This document shows, piece after piece, positions 32,900 through 40,718 of a stretch of DNA of 64,000 nucleotides. The notes under the pieces are model-generated. The model did not search any database, had not been told where the DNA came from, and saw only the letters and a program-made list of their open reading frames with translations. How positions within the stretch are numbered: position 1 is the first letter of the stretch; the number at the start of each line of letters is the position of its first letter. The translations under genes and the position numbers were made by a program. The stretch covers positions 84,434 to 148,433 of the forward strand of contig JABIWH010000021.1 of NCBI GenBank assembly GCA_018701215.1, in the 5' to 3' direction. Source of the DNA: Rhodospirillaceae bacterium (GTDB lineage Bacteria > Pseudomonadota > Alphaproteobacteria > GCA-2731375).

Positions 32900-33922
32900 A
32901 TGTGCGCCCTACGCCGGACCGGGATCGACCAAGTCGCACATGTGGTCAACACCAATCGTCAGATGCTGGAAAAGGCCCTGCAAATGCGCGGGCAAAGCTA
33001 TTTGGCTGACGTTAAGGCCCAGCTTCTGACCGGCGTGATTTATGAAATGGACAGCAGCCGCAAACGTCTACTAACCGCGCATCAGCGGCTGAAGGAGGCC
33101 ATGCATACGGTTTCATTGCAAAAGGAATTGCTGGCGTTGGAAGTCGAACAGCGGGTGAAATCAGAGGACACGGCCCATGGCGCACGCTTGCAGGCGGAAG
33201 TCGCGAACCGGGCCAGAGGACAACTTCTCGCCAAAATTTCTCACGATGTACTGACACCATTGAATGCCATCAATGCCTACGCGGAGATGATCGATGACGA
33301 GACCCTGGGGCCGTTGGCACCGGCGGGATACAAGAACTATGCTGGCGATATTCGCCGTGCTAGCAAGCACCTGCATGATCTGATCCGCTCGTTGTTGGAA
33401 GCAGCACAGGTCGAAGCCGGTCAATTGCGTATTACGGCCAGTGAAATCGATCTCGTCGAGCTGCGGCGCGATACGCTGGCGATGCTCGACCATCAGGCGA
33501 AACAAAAGGCCATAAGCCTGACGGAAGGCGGCGCACCTAGCGCCCTGCCGATGCATGCGGATCCAGTCTTGTTACGCCGCCTGATGCTTAATCTGACCAC
33601 CAATGCCTTGAAATTCACCGAAGCGGGCGGTCAGGTCGGCGTTTCGGTGGAAGCCGCCATCGAGGGCGGCGCAATCCTGCGCTTTTCCGATAACGGACCG
33701 GGGATCGCGGCCGAGGATATTGAAACCGTCTTAACCCCATACGGACAGGTTGGCAGCAAAGCCACGACGTCCAGCAACCCTAGCCTGGGTCTAGGCCTGC
33801 CCATGGCCAAGGCCATCGCCGAGGCCCACGGCGGCAGCCTCGGCATCGAAAGCGAAGTTGGCATAGGCACGACCGTGACCGTGATCTTGCCAACAACACA
33901 TGCCGGCGACAAAGCCGGCTGA
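32900..33922 (+). CDS. Soluble sensor histidine kinase paired with the ODP-like protein
   Basis: 340 residues with no transmembrane helix and no PAS or GAF domain. Residues 1 to about 105 form a helical, coiled-coil-like input region. The phospho-acceptor is H115 in KISHDVLTPLNAI (HisKA; the usual Glu after His is Asp). The ATPase domain has the N-box NLTTNALKFTEAGG near 232, DNGPGI near 266 and GLGLPMAKAIAEAHGG near 304. It starts 4 bases after the MBL gene stop, so the two are surely co-translated. No response regulator is encoded nearby. Signal input from the diiron protein to the coiled coil is inferred. Confidence 0.85.
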   Translation: MCALRRTGIDQVAHVVNTNRQMLEKALQMRGQSYLADVKAQLLTGVIYEMDSSRKRLLTAHQRLKEAMHTVSLQKELLALEVEQRVKSEDTAHGARLQAEVANRARGQLLAKISHDVLTPLNAINAYAEMIDDETLGPLAPAGYKNYAGDIRRASKHLHDLIRSLLEAAQVEAGQLRITASEIDLVELRRDTLAMLDHQAKQKAISLTEGGAPSALPMHADPVLLRRLMLNLTTNALKFTEAGGQVGVSVEAAIEGGAILRFSDNGPGIAAEDIETVLTPYGQVGSKATTSSNPSLGLGLPMAKAIAEAHGGSLGIESEVGIGTTVTVILPTTHAGDKAG

Positions 33923-34006
33923 CGCGGTTCCGGGCAATTCCGTTGTCGCCGCCAATGGCTTGACGTAAAATGCGTTTTTCTCACCGCAGGATGTGCGTAC
34001 CAATAA

Positions 34007-34504
34007 ATGTCAATTCAAACACCTTTCGATCAGTTTCGTGCCGCCGTCAAACCAGAATGGATTGATAATAATAAGCATTTGAACATGGGCTACTATATGG
34101 TGGTCTTTGATCTGGCGACCGACGAGTTCATGAAATTCGTTCATCTGACCCGGGATCACCGCAAGGAACATCAGGTCACCACCTTTTCCCTGGAAGGCCA
34201 TATCACCTACAACCGGGAAATCGGCGAAGGGGAGCCCATGCGCTTCACTACCCAGCTGTTGGCCTTCGATGAGAAACGCTTTCACTATATCCATCATATG
34301 TATCACGGGACCGAAGGTTATCTGGCCTCGACCAATGAGTTGATGAGCATACATATCTCGTTGGAAACGCGGCGCGCCACGCCCATGCAGCCGGCCATTC
34401 TGGAACGCCTGGGCGCGATCAAGACGGCGCACGATGGTTTGCCGCAGAATCCCTATATCGGACGGCAAATCGGCCTGCGCGCGAAAGCGACGACCAATAC
34501 CTGA
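34007..34504 (+). CDS. Thioesterase family protein (hotdog fold)
   Basis: 165 residues with a 4HBT-like hotdog pattern: a strand-helix start with WIDNNKHLNMGYYMVVFDLATDEF (the Asp/His-containing active segment), then strands FSLEGHITYNREIGEGEPMRFTTQLLAFDEKRFHYIHHMY. Such enzymes hydrolyse acyl- or betainyl/carnitinyl-CoA. No clear Shine-Dalgarno is seen before the ATG. It is followed after 56 bases by an SDR and then a carboxymuconolactone decarboxylase-like gene on the same strand, suggesting a small catabolic operon. Confidence 0.8.
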   Translation: MSIQTPFDQFRAAVKPEWIDNNKHLNMGYYMVVFDLATDEFMKFVHLTRDHRKEHQVTTFSLEGHITYNREIGEGEPMRFTTQLLAFDEKRFHYIHHMYHGTEGYLASTNELMSIHISLETRRATPMQPAILERLGAIKTAHDGLPQNPYIGRQIGLRAKATTNT

Positions 34505-34560
34505 CAGCAGCACATGACAATGGCGCCTGACAGCCAAAAATTACTGACACGGAGGACGGC

Positions 34561-35331
34561 ATGACAAATCCCATGAGCCTGGAAGGGCGCAATATCCTGG
34601 TTACCGGCGCGGGCCAAGGCATCGGCAAGGCGACGGCGGAACTGGCCGTTGAACTGGGCGCCAAGGTGGCCTTGGTCGACGTCAACGGCGATACCTTGGG
34701 CGCGGTCGCCGACGCCTTGGGCGATAACGCCAAGGCTTATGTGGGCAGCGTCGCCGAGCCCGGCTTTGTCCAAGGCATGGTGGCGGACGTGGTGCGTGAT
34801 TTCGGCGCCGTCCACGGCCTGATGAACAATGCCGGCATCGTCCGCGCGGCGATGATCCACAAGATGCCCGTGGAAACCTGGCAGCAGGTCATCGATGTCA
34901 ATCTGACCGGTGTTTTCCTTTGTCTGCAAGAAGTTGGCCGCCATTACATGGAACGCGCCAAGGATGGCGACGAGGCCCCTGGCGCCATCGTCAATGTCTC
35001 CTCGATCGCGGGGCGGCGGGGCACCATCGGGCAGATCAACTATGGCGCGGCCAAGTCCGGCGTGCTGGGCATCACCATGAGCGCGGCGCGGGAATGGGGC
35101 CGCCATGGCATTCGGGTCAATTCAGTCTGTTTCGGCCTGGTGGAAACCCCGATGACGGAAACCGTGCGGGGCGAAAAATTCCGCGATCAATACATGGCGA
35201 TGATCCCCATGGGACGCTTTTCGGCCCCGGAGGAAGTCGCCAAGCCGGTCTGCTTCCTGCTATCCGAAGGCGCCAGTTATGTCACCGGCCAGCACCTGAA
35301 TATCGACGGCGGCGCCTGTATCGGCATGTAA
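34561..35331 (+). CDS. SDR family oxidoreductase (FabG-like)
   Basis: A 256-residue classical SDR. LVTGAGQGIGKAT is near residues 13 to 25, and Asp after strand 2 (ALVDVNGDTL) favours NAD(H). LMNNAGIVR is near 88, catalytic Ser in NVSSIAGRRG, Tyr/Lys in NYGAAKSGVLGITMSAAREWG. The C-terminus GQHLNIDGGACIGM is family-typical. GGAGGAC lies just before the ATG. It could act as a 3-hydroxyacyl-CoA or alcohol dehydrogenase together with the thioesterase. Confidence 0.86.
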   Translation: MTNPMSLEGRNILVTGAGQGIGKATAELAVELGAKVALVDVNGDTLGAVADALGDNAKAYVGSVAEPGFVQGMVADVVRDFGAVHGLMNNAGIVRAAMIHKMPVETWQQVIDVNLTGVFLCLQEVGRHYMERAKDGDEAPGAIVNVSSIAGRRGTIGQINYGAAKSGVLGITMSAAREWGRHGIRVNSVCFGLVETPMTETVRGEKFRDQYMAMIPMGRFSAPEEVAKPVCFLLSEGASYVTGQHLNIDGGACIGM

Positions 35332-35390
35332 CCGCCCCGTGTCCGGAAAGGTTCCAACGTCAGCCAATAATCAATATCAGAAAGTCCGCC

Positions 35391-35942
35391 ATGCCCCGCA
35401 TCAAACCACTTGCGCCCGCCGAAATGGATGCCGCCCAACGTAAATTTCATGACCACATCATGGCCGGTCCGCGCGGCAGCATGGGCGGACCATTCCAGGC
35501 CTGGATACACAGTCCTGATTTCGCTGATCGGGCACAAAAGGTCGGCGAATACTGCCGTTTTAACAGCGCCTTGGAACCGCGCCTGTCGGAACTGGCCATA
35601 TTGATCACGGCGCGCCAGTGGACGGCGCAGTTCGAATGGTTCGCCCACGCCCCCATGGCCCTGGAGGGTGGATTATCGGCGGAGATAATCGAGGCCCTGC
35701 GCCAGCGCCGGATGCCTGTTTTTGCCCAGGCCGACGAAGCCGCAATCTATGATTTTTGCACCGAACTGTACCGTGAAAGCCGGGTTTCGGACGCCACCTA
35801 TGAGGCAACCAAGACGCAGCTGGGAGAACAAGGCGTCGTCGATCTGGTTGGAATTTTGGGCTATTACGCGATGGTCTCCATGACCCTGAATGTATTCGAG
35901 ATGCCGCTTCCCGACGGTGTGGAGCCACCGCTGGAGCCGTAG
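35391..35942 (+). CDS. Carboxymuconolactone decarboxylase family protein lacking the CxxC
   Basis: 183 residues of all-helical AhpD/CMD fold: LEPRLSELAILITARQWTAQFEWFAHAPMALEGGLS near residues 62 to 97 is the conserved core. The redox CxxC found in AhpD-type members is absent (W and F occupy the region), as in the non-peroxidase branch. The frame is open far upstream, but ATG 35391 begins the family N-terminus (PRIKPLAPAEM). It follows the SDR gene. Its stop is 7 bases from that of the converging acylphosphatase gene. Confidence 0.8.
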   Translation: MPRIKPLAPAEMDAAQRKFHDHIMAGPRGSMGGPFQAWIHSPDFADRAQKVGEYCRFNSALEPRLSELAILITARQWTAQFEWFAHAPMALEGGLSAEIIEALRQRRMPVFAQADEAAIYDFCTELYRESRVSDATYEATKTQLGEQGVVDLVGILGYYAMVSMTLNVFEMPLPDGVEPPLEP

Positions 35943-35949
35943 CCGCGAT

Positions 35950-36240
35950 CTACGGCACTTGACGGAAATCCGGCCTAACCGGACCAAGCCAATCCTCGGC
36001 TGTCACTGACTGCACCCGAGCCGCCCGTGGGCCTTGATGGCAGTGGGCCAGCATAGCATCCACGTCCCGTTCCGGTCCTGAAAATATCGCCTCGACACTG
36101 CCGTCGCCGAGATTGCGCACCCAGCCGCACAAGCCCAGGGCCTGCGCCGTCTCCACCGTCCAGCCACGATACCAGACGCCCTGGACCCGGCCTTTGATGA
36201 TCACCCGAACGCTATGGTCTGAGCGATCGGGGGTGGGCAT
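35950..36240 (-). CDS. acyP: Acylphosphatase
   Basis: 96 residues. The acylphosphatase signature GRVQGVWYRGWT holds the catalytic R25, and WVRNLGDGSVEA holds N43. It hydrolyses carboxyl-phosphate bonds in the cytosol. It starts 6 bases after the pccA stop, so it is the last gene of the pccB-pccA operon. The pairing with a carboxylase that forms carboxyphosphate is curious, but such neighbourhoods may be chance. Confidence 0.88.
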   Translation of the reverse strand: MPTPDRSDHSVRVIIKGRVQGVWYRGWTVETAQALGLCGWVRNLGDGSVEAIFSGPERDVDAMLAHCHQGPRAARVQSVTAEDWLGPVRPDFRQVP

Positions 36241-36246
36241 GGGATC

Positions 36247-38232
36247 CTACTCGAATTCCAGGATAACGTCGTCGACCGCCAGGCTATCGCCAGGGCCCGC
36301 CTTAAGGGCGGCAACGGTGCCGTCGCGTTCGGCACGCAGGATATTTTCCATCTTCATGGCCTCGACCACCGCCAGGGTTTGCCCGGCCTTGACCTCCTCG
36401 CCCGCCGTCACGGCCAGGGAAATGATCAGGCCCGGCATGGGACAGAGTAAATATTTCGAGGTATCGGGCGGCGCTTTGTGAGGCATCAAGGCCGCCAGTG
36501 CCGCGGCCCGGGGCCGGCGAACGGTAACACCTGCTTCGACGCCACCGTGGCGCAACTGGAAACCAGCCGCCGCCACATCGGCCTGCACCGTCACATGGCG
36601 GCCATTGACCGTGCCCGTGAACAAACGCTCGCCCGGCCGCCAATAGCTGCGCACGGCAATCAAACGGCCATCAAGATCGACATCGAAACCGTCTTCCACC
36701 GAAGCCAGCGAAACAGCGTGATAGTCGTCATCCAGGCCCACCACCCAATCGGCGCCGAATGTGGGTCGGCAATGCGCCAATTGCCCGTCGATTGAGGCAG
36801 CACGGGCCGCCCGGCGCTGATGCATCAGCACCCCGGCGGCCAGCAGCACATCCAGCACGACACCGTCGCGCGGCGCACCGGTGAAGCCATCGGGATATTC
36901 TTCATCGATAAAGGCCGTGGTCAGACGGCCTTCAATGAAACGGGGGTGGCTGATCAGGGCGGTCAGAAAGCTCATGTTGTGATTGATACCGCGCACGTAA
37001 TAACCATCCAGGGCGGACTGCATGGCGGCGATGGCGGCGGCCCGGTCCCGGCCCTTGGTAACCAGCTTGGCGATCATCGGGTCGTAGTACATGGTGATCT
37101 CTGAACCTTCGACCACGCCGGTATCAACGCGCACGGTGGCATCCTCGGCGGGTGGTTTACAGCGCACCAGACGGCCAATGGAGGGCATGAAATTGCGGAA
37201 TGGGTCCTCGGCATACAGGCGGCATTCGATGGCCCAACCATCGGCCTGGACATCGTCCTGGCCCAGGCTCATGGGCTCACCGGCGGCGATGCGGATCATT
37301 TCCTCGACCAAATCGACGCCATAGACCATTTCAGTCACAGGGTGTTCCACCTGCAGACGGGTGTTCATCTCCAGAAAATAGAAATTCCGGTCCTTATCAA
37401 CGATGAACTCCACGGTCCCGGCCGAGCGGTAATCCACGGCGCGGGCCAGGGCAACTGCTTGTTCACCCATGGCCTGGCGGGTGGCTTCGTCGAGGAAGGG
37501 AGAGGGTGCCTCTTCGATGACTTTTTGATGGCGCCGCTGGATCGAGCATTCACGCTCGCCCAAATAGATGCAATTGCCGTGGCCATCGGCCAACACCTGA
37601 ATTTCGATATGGCGGGGCTGCTCGATAAATTTTTCGGCAAACACCCGGTCATCGCCAAAGCTGGAGCGCGCCTCGTTCTGGGCCGAGGTGAAACCCTCCC
37701 GCGCCTCGGCCTCCGAATAGGCCACCCGCATGCCCTTGCCTCCCCCCCCGGCAGAGGCCTTCAGCATCACTGGATAGCCCAGTTGCCCCGCGATCTGGGC
37801 CGCATCGTCTTCATCCCGTAGCACTTCCAAATGCCCCGGCACGGAATTGACGCCAGCCTCTTGCGCCAGTTTCTTGGACGCGATCTTGTCGCCCATGGCC
37901 TCGATCGCGCCCACCGGCGGGCCAATAAAGGCAACGCCCATATCCGCCAGTGCCAGGGCAAAAGCAGGGTTCTCCGAGAGGAAGCCGTAACCCGGATGCA
38001 CCGCTTCGGCACCGCTGCGTTTGATGGCATCCAGAAGCCGCTCGATAACCAGATAGCTTTCCGCCGCCGGCGCCGGGCCGATGGCGATGGCCTCGTCGGC
38101 CATTTCCACATGCAGGGCGTTGGCATCAGCCTCGGAATAGACCGCCACGGTGGCGATCCCCATGGCGCGGGCGCTGCGGATAACCCGGCAGGCGATTTCG
38201 CCGCGGTTGGCGATGAGAATTTTAGAGAACAT
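36247..38232 (-). CDS. pccA: Propionyl-CoA carboxylase, alpha subunit (biotin carboxylase and carrier)
   Basis: A 661-residue biotin enzyme. The biotin carboxylase domain (1 to about 450) starts MFSKILIANRGEIACRVIRS and has the Gly-rich ATP lid KASAGGGGKGMR. The BT coupling domain is in the middle. The C-terminal carrier domain has the biotinyl Lys627 in AMKME. The C-terminal half of the carboxylase domain (MYYDPMIAKLVTKGRDRAAAI, GINHNMSFL) matches PccA better than MccA. ATG 38232 is preferred over the TTG before it. It turns propionyl-CoA into methylmalonyl-CoA together with PccB, 28 bases upstream. No epimerase or mutase gene is in the window. Confidence 0.9.
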   Translation of the reverse strand: MFSKILIANRGEIACRVIRSARAMGIATVAVYSEADANALHVEMADEAIAIGPAPAAESYLVIERLLDAIKRSGAEAVHPGYGFLSENPAFALALADMGVAFIGPPVGAIEAMGDKIASKKLAQEAGVNSVPGHLEVLRDEDDAAQIAGQLGYPVMLKASAGGGGKGMRVAYSEAEAREGFTSAQNEARSSFGDDRVFAEKFIEQPRHIEIQVLADGHGNCIYLGERECSIQRRHQKVIEEAPSPFLDEATRQAMGEQAVALARAVDYRSAGTVEFIVDKDRNFYFLEMNTRLQVEHPVTEMVYGVDLVEEMIRIAAGEPMSLGQDDVQADGWAIECRLYAEDPFRNFMPSIGRLVRCKPPAEDATVRVDTGVVEGSEITMYYDPMIAKLVTKGRDRAAAIAAMQSALDGYYVRGINHNMSFLTALISHPRFIEGRLTTAFIDEEYPDGFTGAPRDGVVLDVLLAAGVLMHQRRAARAASIDGQLAHCRPTFGADWVVGLDDDYHAVSLASVEDGFDVDLDGRLIAVRSYWRPGERLFTGTVNGRHVTVQADVAAAGFQLRHGGVEAGVTVRRPRAAALAALMPHKAPPDTSKYLLCPMPGLIISLAVTAGEEVKAGQTLAVVEAMKMENILRAERDGTVAALKAGPGDSLAVDDVILEFE

Positions 38233-38260
38233 CAATACGATACTTTCGAGTTCTACAGTC

Positions 38261-39793
38261 CTAGAGCGGAATGTTGCCGTGCTTTTTCCAGGGGTTTTCG
38301 AGTTTCTTGTTCTTCAGCATGGTCAGCGCTCTGGCCACGCGCCGGCGGGTGCTATGGGGCATGATCACATCGTCGATATAGCCACGCTTGCCCGCAATAA
38401 ACGGATTGGCGAAAGTATCGCCATATTCCTGGGTCAGCTGCTCTATGCGTTCGGGATTGTCCAGCTCCGAGCGGAAGATAATCTCGACCGCGCCCTTGGC
38501 ACCCATGACGGCGATTTCCGCGCCCGGCCAGGCAAAATTGACATCACCGCGCAAATGTTTCGAGGCCATGACGTCATAGGCGCCGCCATAGGCCTTGCGG
38601 GTAATTACCGTGACCTTGGGCACGGTGGCCTCGGCATAGGCGTAGAGCAATTTGGCGCCATGGGTGATGATGGCGCCAAATTCCTGCACCGTGCCGGGCA
38701 GGAAGCCGGGCACATCAACGAAGGTCACGATGGGAATCTCGAAACAATCGCAGAAGCGCACGAAGCGCGCGCCCTTGCGGGCGGAATCGATGTCCAGGCA
38801 ACCGGCCAGGACCATGGGCTGGTTGGCCACGAAACCCGCCGTGGCGCCGTCAATACGGCCAAAGCCAATGACGATGTTGCCGGCGAATTCAGGCTGAATT
38901 TCATAGAAATCGCCATCATCGACAACTTTTTCCAGCAGCTCCTTGATATCATAAGGCTTGTTCGGATTGGCCGGTACCAGGGTGTCGAGGGATTGTTCCA
39001 CCCGGTCGATTGGGTCGTCCGTGGGCCGGTGCGGCACCCCGCCGCGGTTCGACAGGGGCAAGAAATCAAACAGCCGTCGGATTTGTGCCAGGGCCTCTAC
39101 ATCATTTTCGAAGGCCAGGTCGGCAACACCGGATTTCCGGCTATGAGTGGAGGCCCCGCCCAGTTCCTCGTGGGTCACCTCTTCTTGGGTCACCGTCTTT
39201 ACCACGTCCGGGCCGGTGACATACATGTACGAGCTGTCCTTGACCATGCAAATGAAGTCGGTCATTGCCGGTGAATAGACGGCGCCGCCGGCGCTGGGCC
39301 CCATGATGACCGAAATTTGCGGTATCACGCCCGAGGCCATGACATTGCGCTGGAAGACCTCCGCATAGCCGCCCAGCGAGGCAACGCCTTCCTGGATGCG
39401 GGCCCCGCCTGAATCGTTCAGGCCAATGACCGGCGCGCCGGCCTTCATGGCCTGATCCATGATCTTGCAGATTTTCTCGGCATGGGCCTCGGACAGGGAG
39501 CCGCCGAACACGGTAAAATCCTGGCTGAAGACAAAGACCAACCGGCCATTGATGGTGCCCCAGCCGGTGACCACGCCGTCGCCCGGAATACGCTGTTCCG
39601 CCATGCCGAAATCTTCGCAGCGATGTTCGACGAACATGTCATATTCCTCGAACGATTCAGGATCGAGCAGCATTTCGAGCCGTTCCCGCGCCGTCAATTT
39701 ACCTTTTGCATGTTGCGCCTGAATGCGCTTTTCGCCGCCGCCGACCCGCGCCGCCGCGCGCTTCGCCTCAAGCTGACGCAGGATGTCCTGCAT
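38261..39793 (-). CDS. pccB: Propionyl-CoA carboxylase, beta subunit (carboxyltransferase)
   Basis: 510 residues with two crotonase-like carboxyltransferase halves. The N-terminal part has GKLTARERLEMLLDPESFEE and LNDSGGARIQEGV. The oxyanion-hole Gly pairs are in GPSAGGAVYSPAM and, in the C-terminal half, RKAYGGAYDVM. The length and HKRVAR-like end (RRRVARALTML) match PccB. ATG 39793 has GGGAGGTGG about 8 bases upstream; the longer frame to 39859 does not fit. It is first in the pccB-pccA-acyP operon. A strongly folding segment lies 110 bases upstream. Confidence 0.9.
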   Translation of the reverse strand: MQDILRQLEAKRAAARVGGGEKRIQAQHAKGKLTARERLEMLLDPESFEEYDMFVEHRCEDFGMAEQRIPGDGVVTGWGTINGRLVFVFSQDFTVFGGSLSEAHAEKICKIMDQAMKAGAPVIGLNDSGGARIQEGVASLGGYAEVFQRNVMASGVIPQISVIMGPSAGGAVYSPAMTDFICMVKDSSYMYVTGPDVVKTVTQEEVTHEELGGASTHSRKSGVADLAFENDVEALAQIRRLFDFLPLSNRGGVPHRPTDDPIDRVEQSLDTLVPANPNKPYDIKELLEKVVDDGDFYEIQPEFAGNIVIGFGRIDGATAGFVANQPMVLAGCLDIDSARKGARFVRFCDCFEIPIVTFVDVPGFLPGTVQEFGAIITHGAKLLYAYAEATVPKVTVITRKAYGGAYDVMASKHLRGDVNFAWPGAEIAVMGAKGAVEIIFRSELDNPERIEQLTQEYGDTFANPFIAGKRGYIDDVIMPHSTRRRVARALTMLKNKKLENPWKKHGNIPL

Positions 39794-39905
39794 GAACCTA
39801 CCACCTCCCCAACGGGATATTGTTACACTGCCTATTTGATAGCACGATACGGGGGCCAATGGGCAGCCCGATCACAGCCATTTTTCATCGGCGGGCAAAG
39901 TAGTA

Positions 39906-40003
39906 CCAAGTGGATCTTGGCGACGGTCTAACCGTCCGGGGTCTCGCGGACCCGCCGGGCCAAGATGGACGGTTGGGCAAGATGATCCAACCTGGCTAGG
40001 TCC
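39906..40003 (-). other. Multi-stem structured intergenic segment upstream of pccB
   Basis: In plus-strand coordinates: ATCTTGGC (39914-39921) pairs perfectly with GCCAAGAT (39959-39966). It encloses hairpin GACGGT-CTA-ACCGTC (39922-39936) and hairpin GGGTC-TCGCG-GACCC (39939-39953). CTTGG (39916-39920) can pair instead with CCAAG (39906-39910). A further hairpin GGTTGG/CCAACC (39971-39976, 39987-39992) has an outer GGAC/GTCC pair. The segment lies after the ATP12 stop and before pccB, both minus strand, so it could be a 3' end structure, an mRNA leader switch or a repeat. No gene or tRNA fits. Confidence 0.5.
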
Positions 40004-40019
40004 GCCATTTGCTGTCCAT

Positions 40020-40718
40020 TCAACCCGCGCGGTGCAGATCCATAAAGCGCGCGGCAATTTCGAATTCACCACGCAGCTTGGCCGCGTGGGCCTCGGCCTC
40101 GGCATCCCGGCCCCAACGCTCCGCCTGATACTCATTATCCAAACGCACGGCGGCCCAAGCCGCGGCGACATCCAGGGCACCGGCACTGACCGCCAGGGCC
40201 AGAACCAGGGACCCCGCGATTGTCACCAGGTCATTCATCGCGGCCAATTCCATGACATCATGGCCATCCACCGCCCGGTGCAAGGCGGCCAGGGCGGCCT
40301 CATCCTGGGCGATGTGGCCGATACCGTTCGTGGTGACAAGGCGTGCACCATGCTCCGCCTCGGCCCAGCTCAACCAAGGTGACCAAAGCTGCCCCTGGCG
40401 TTGCACCAGATCCTCGGGCTCCCCGGCCCGATAGCACAAAAGATCGGTGCCGCCGTAACCCGCCAGATTATCCACCACCGCGCCGCGCTGCCCGGCAACC
40501 AAATCGATAGCGGTATTGGCCAGACGGAAAAGCGGCATGCTTTCAGGCACAATGTCCTCATCCTGCCGCCGCCATTCCTCGGCGATAGCCTCGGCCAAGG
40601 CCTCCGCCGCCACGGCAAAGATAGCCTTTTTTGGTGTCCGGACGGGCCGGCCATCCAGTTCAATTGTCGCCCCGCTCAGCGCCGAGACGACGGCGACATC
40701 CTTGTAAAACCGCTTCAT
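40020..40718 (-). CDS. ATP12 family F1-ATPase assembly chaperone
   Basis: 232 residues. MKRFYKDVAV and the following ELDGRPVRTPKKAIFAV segment, then LAEAIAEEWRRQDEDIVPESMPLFRLANTAID, are hallmark sequences of the ATP12 family. This family binds the F1 alpha subunit during ATP synthase assembly in mitochondria and alphaproteobacteria. The C-terminal LDNEYQAERWGRDAEAE is also family-typical. It overlaps the AsmA gene by 4 bases and ends the HAD-AsmA-ATP12 coupled group. Its presence supports the alphaproteobacterial assignment. Confidence 0.9.
   Translation of the reverse strand: MKRFYKDVAVVSALSGATIELDGRPVRTPKKAIFAVAAEALAEAIAEEWRRQDEDIVPESMPLFRLANTAIDLVAGQRGAVVDNLAGYGGTDLLCYRAGEPEDLVQRQGQLWSPWLSWAEAEHGARLVTTNGIGHIAQDEAALAALHRAVDGHDVMELAAMNDLVTIAGSLVLALAVSAGALDVAAAWAAVRLDNEYQAERWGRDAEAEAHAAKLRGEFEIAARFMDLHRAG

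Noticed and set aside
39906..40003. tRNA or tRNA-like gene in the cloverleaf-looking segment
   Set aside because: There is no acceptor stem of 7 base pairs with a TTCRA arm and no plausible anticodon loop; the arms have wrong sizes.
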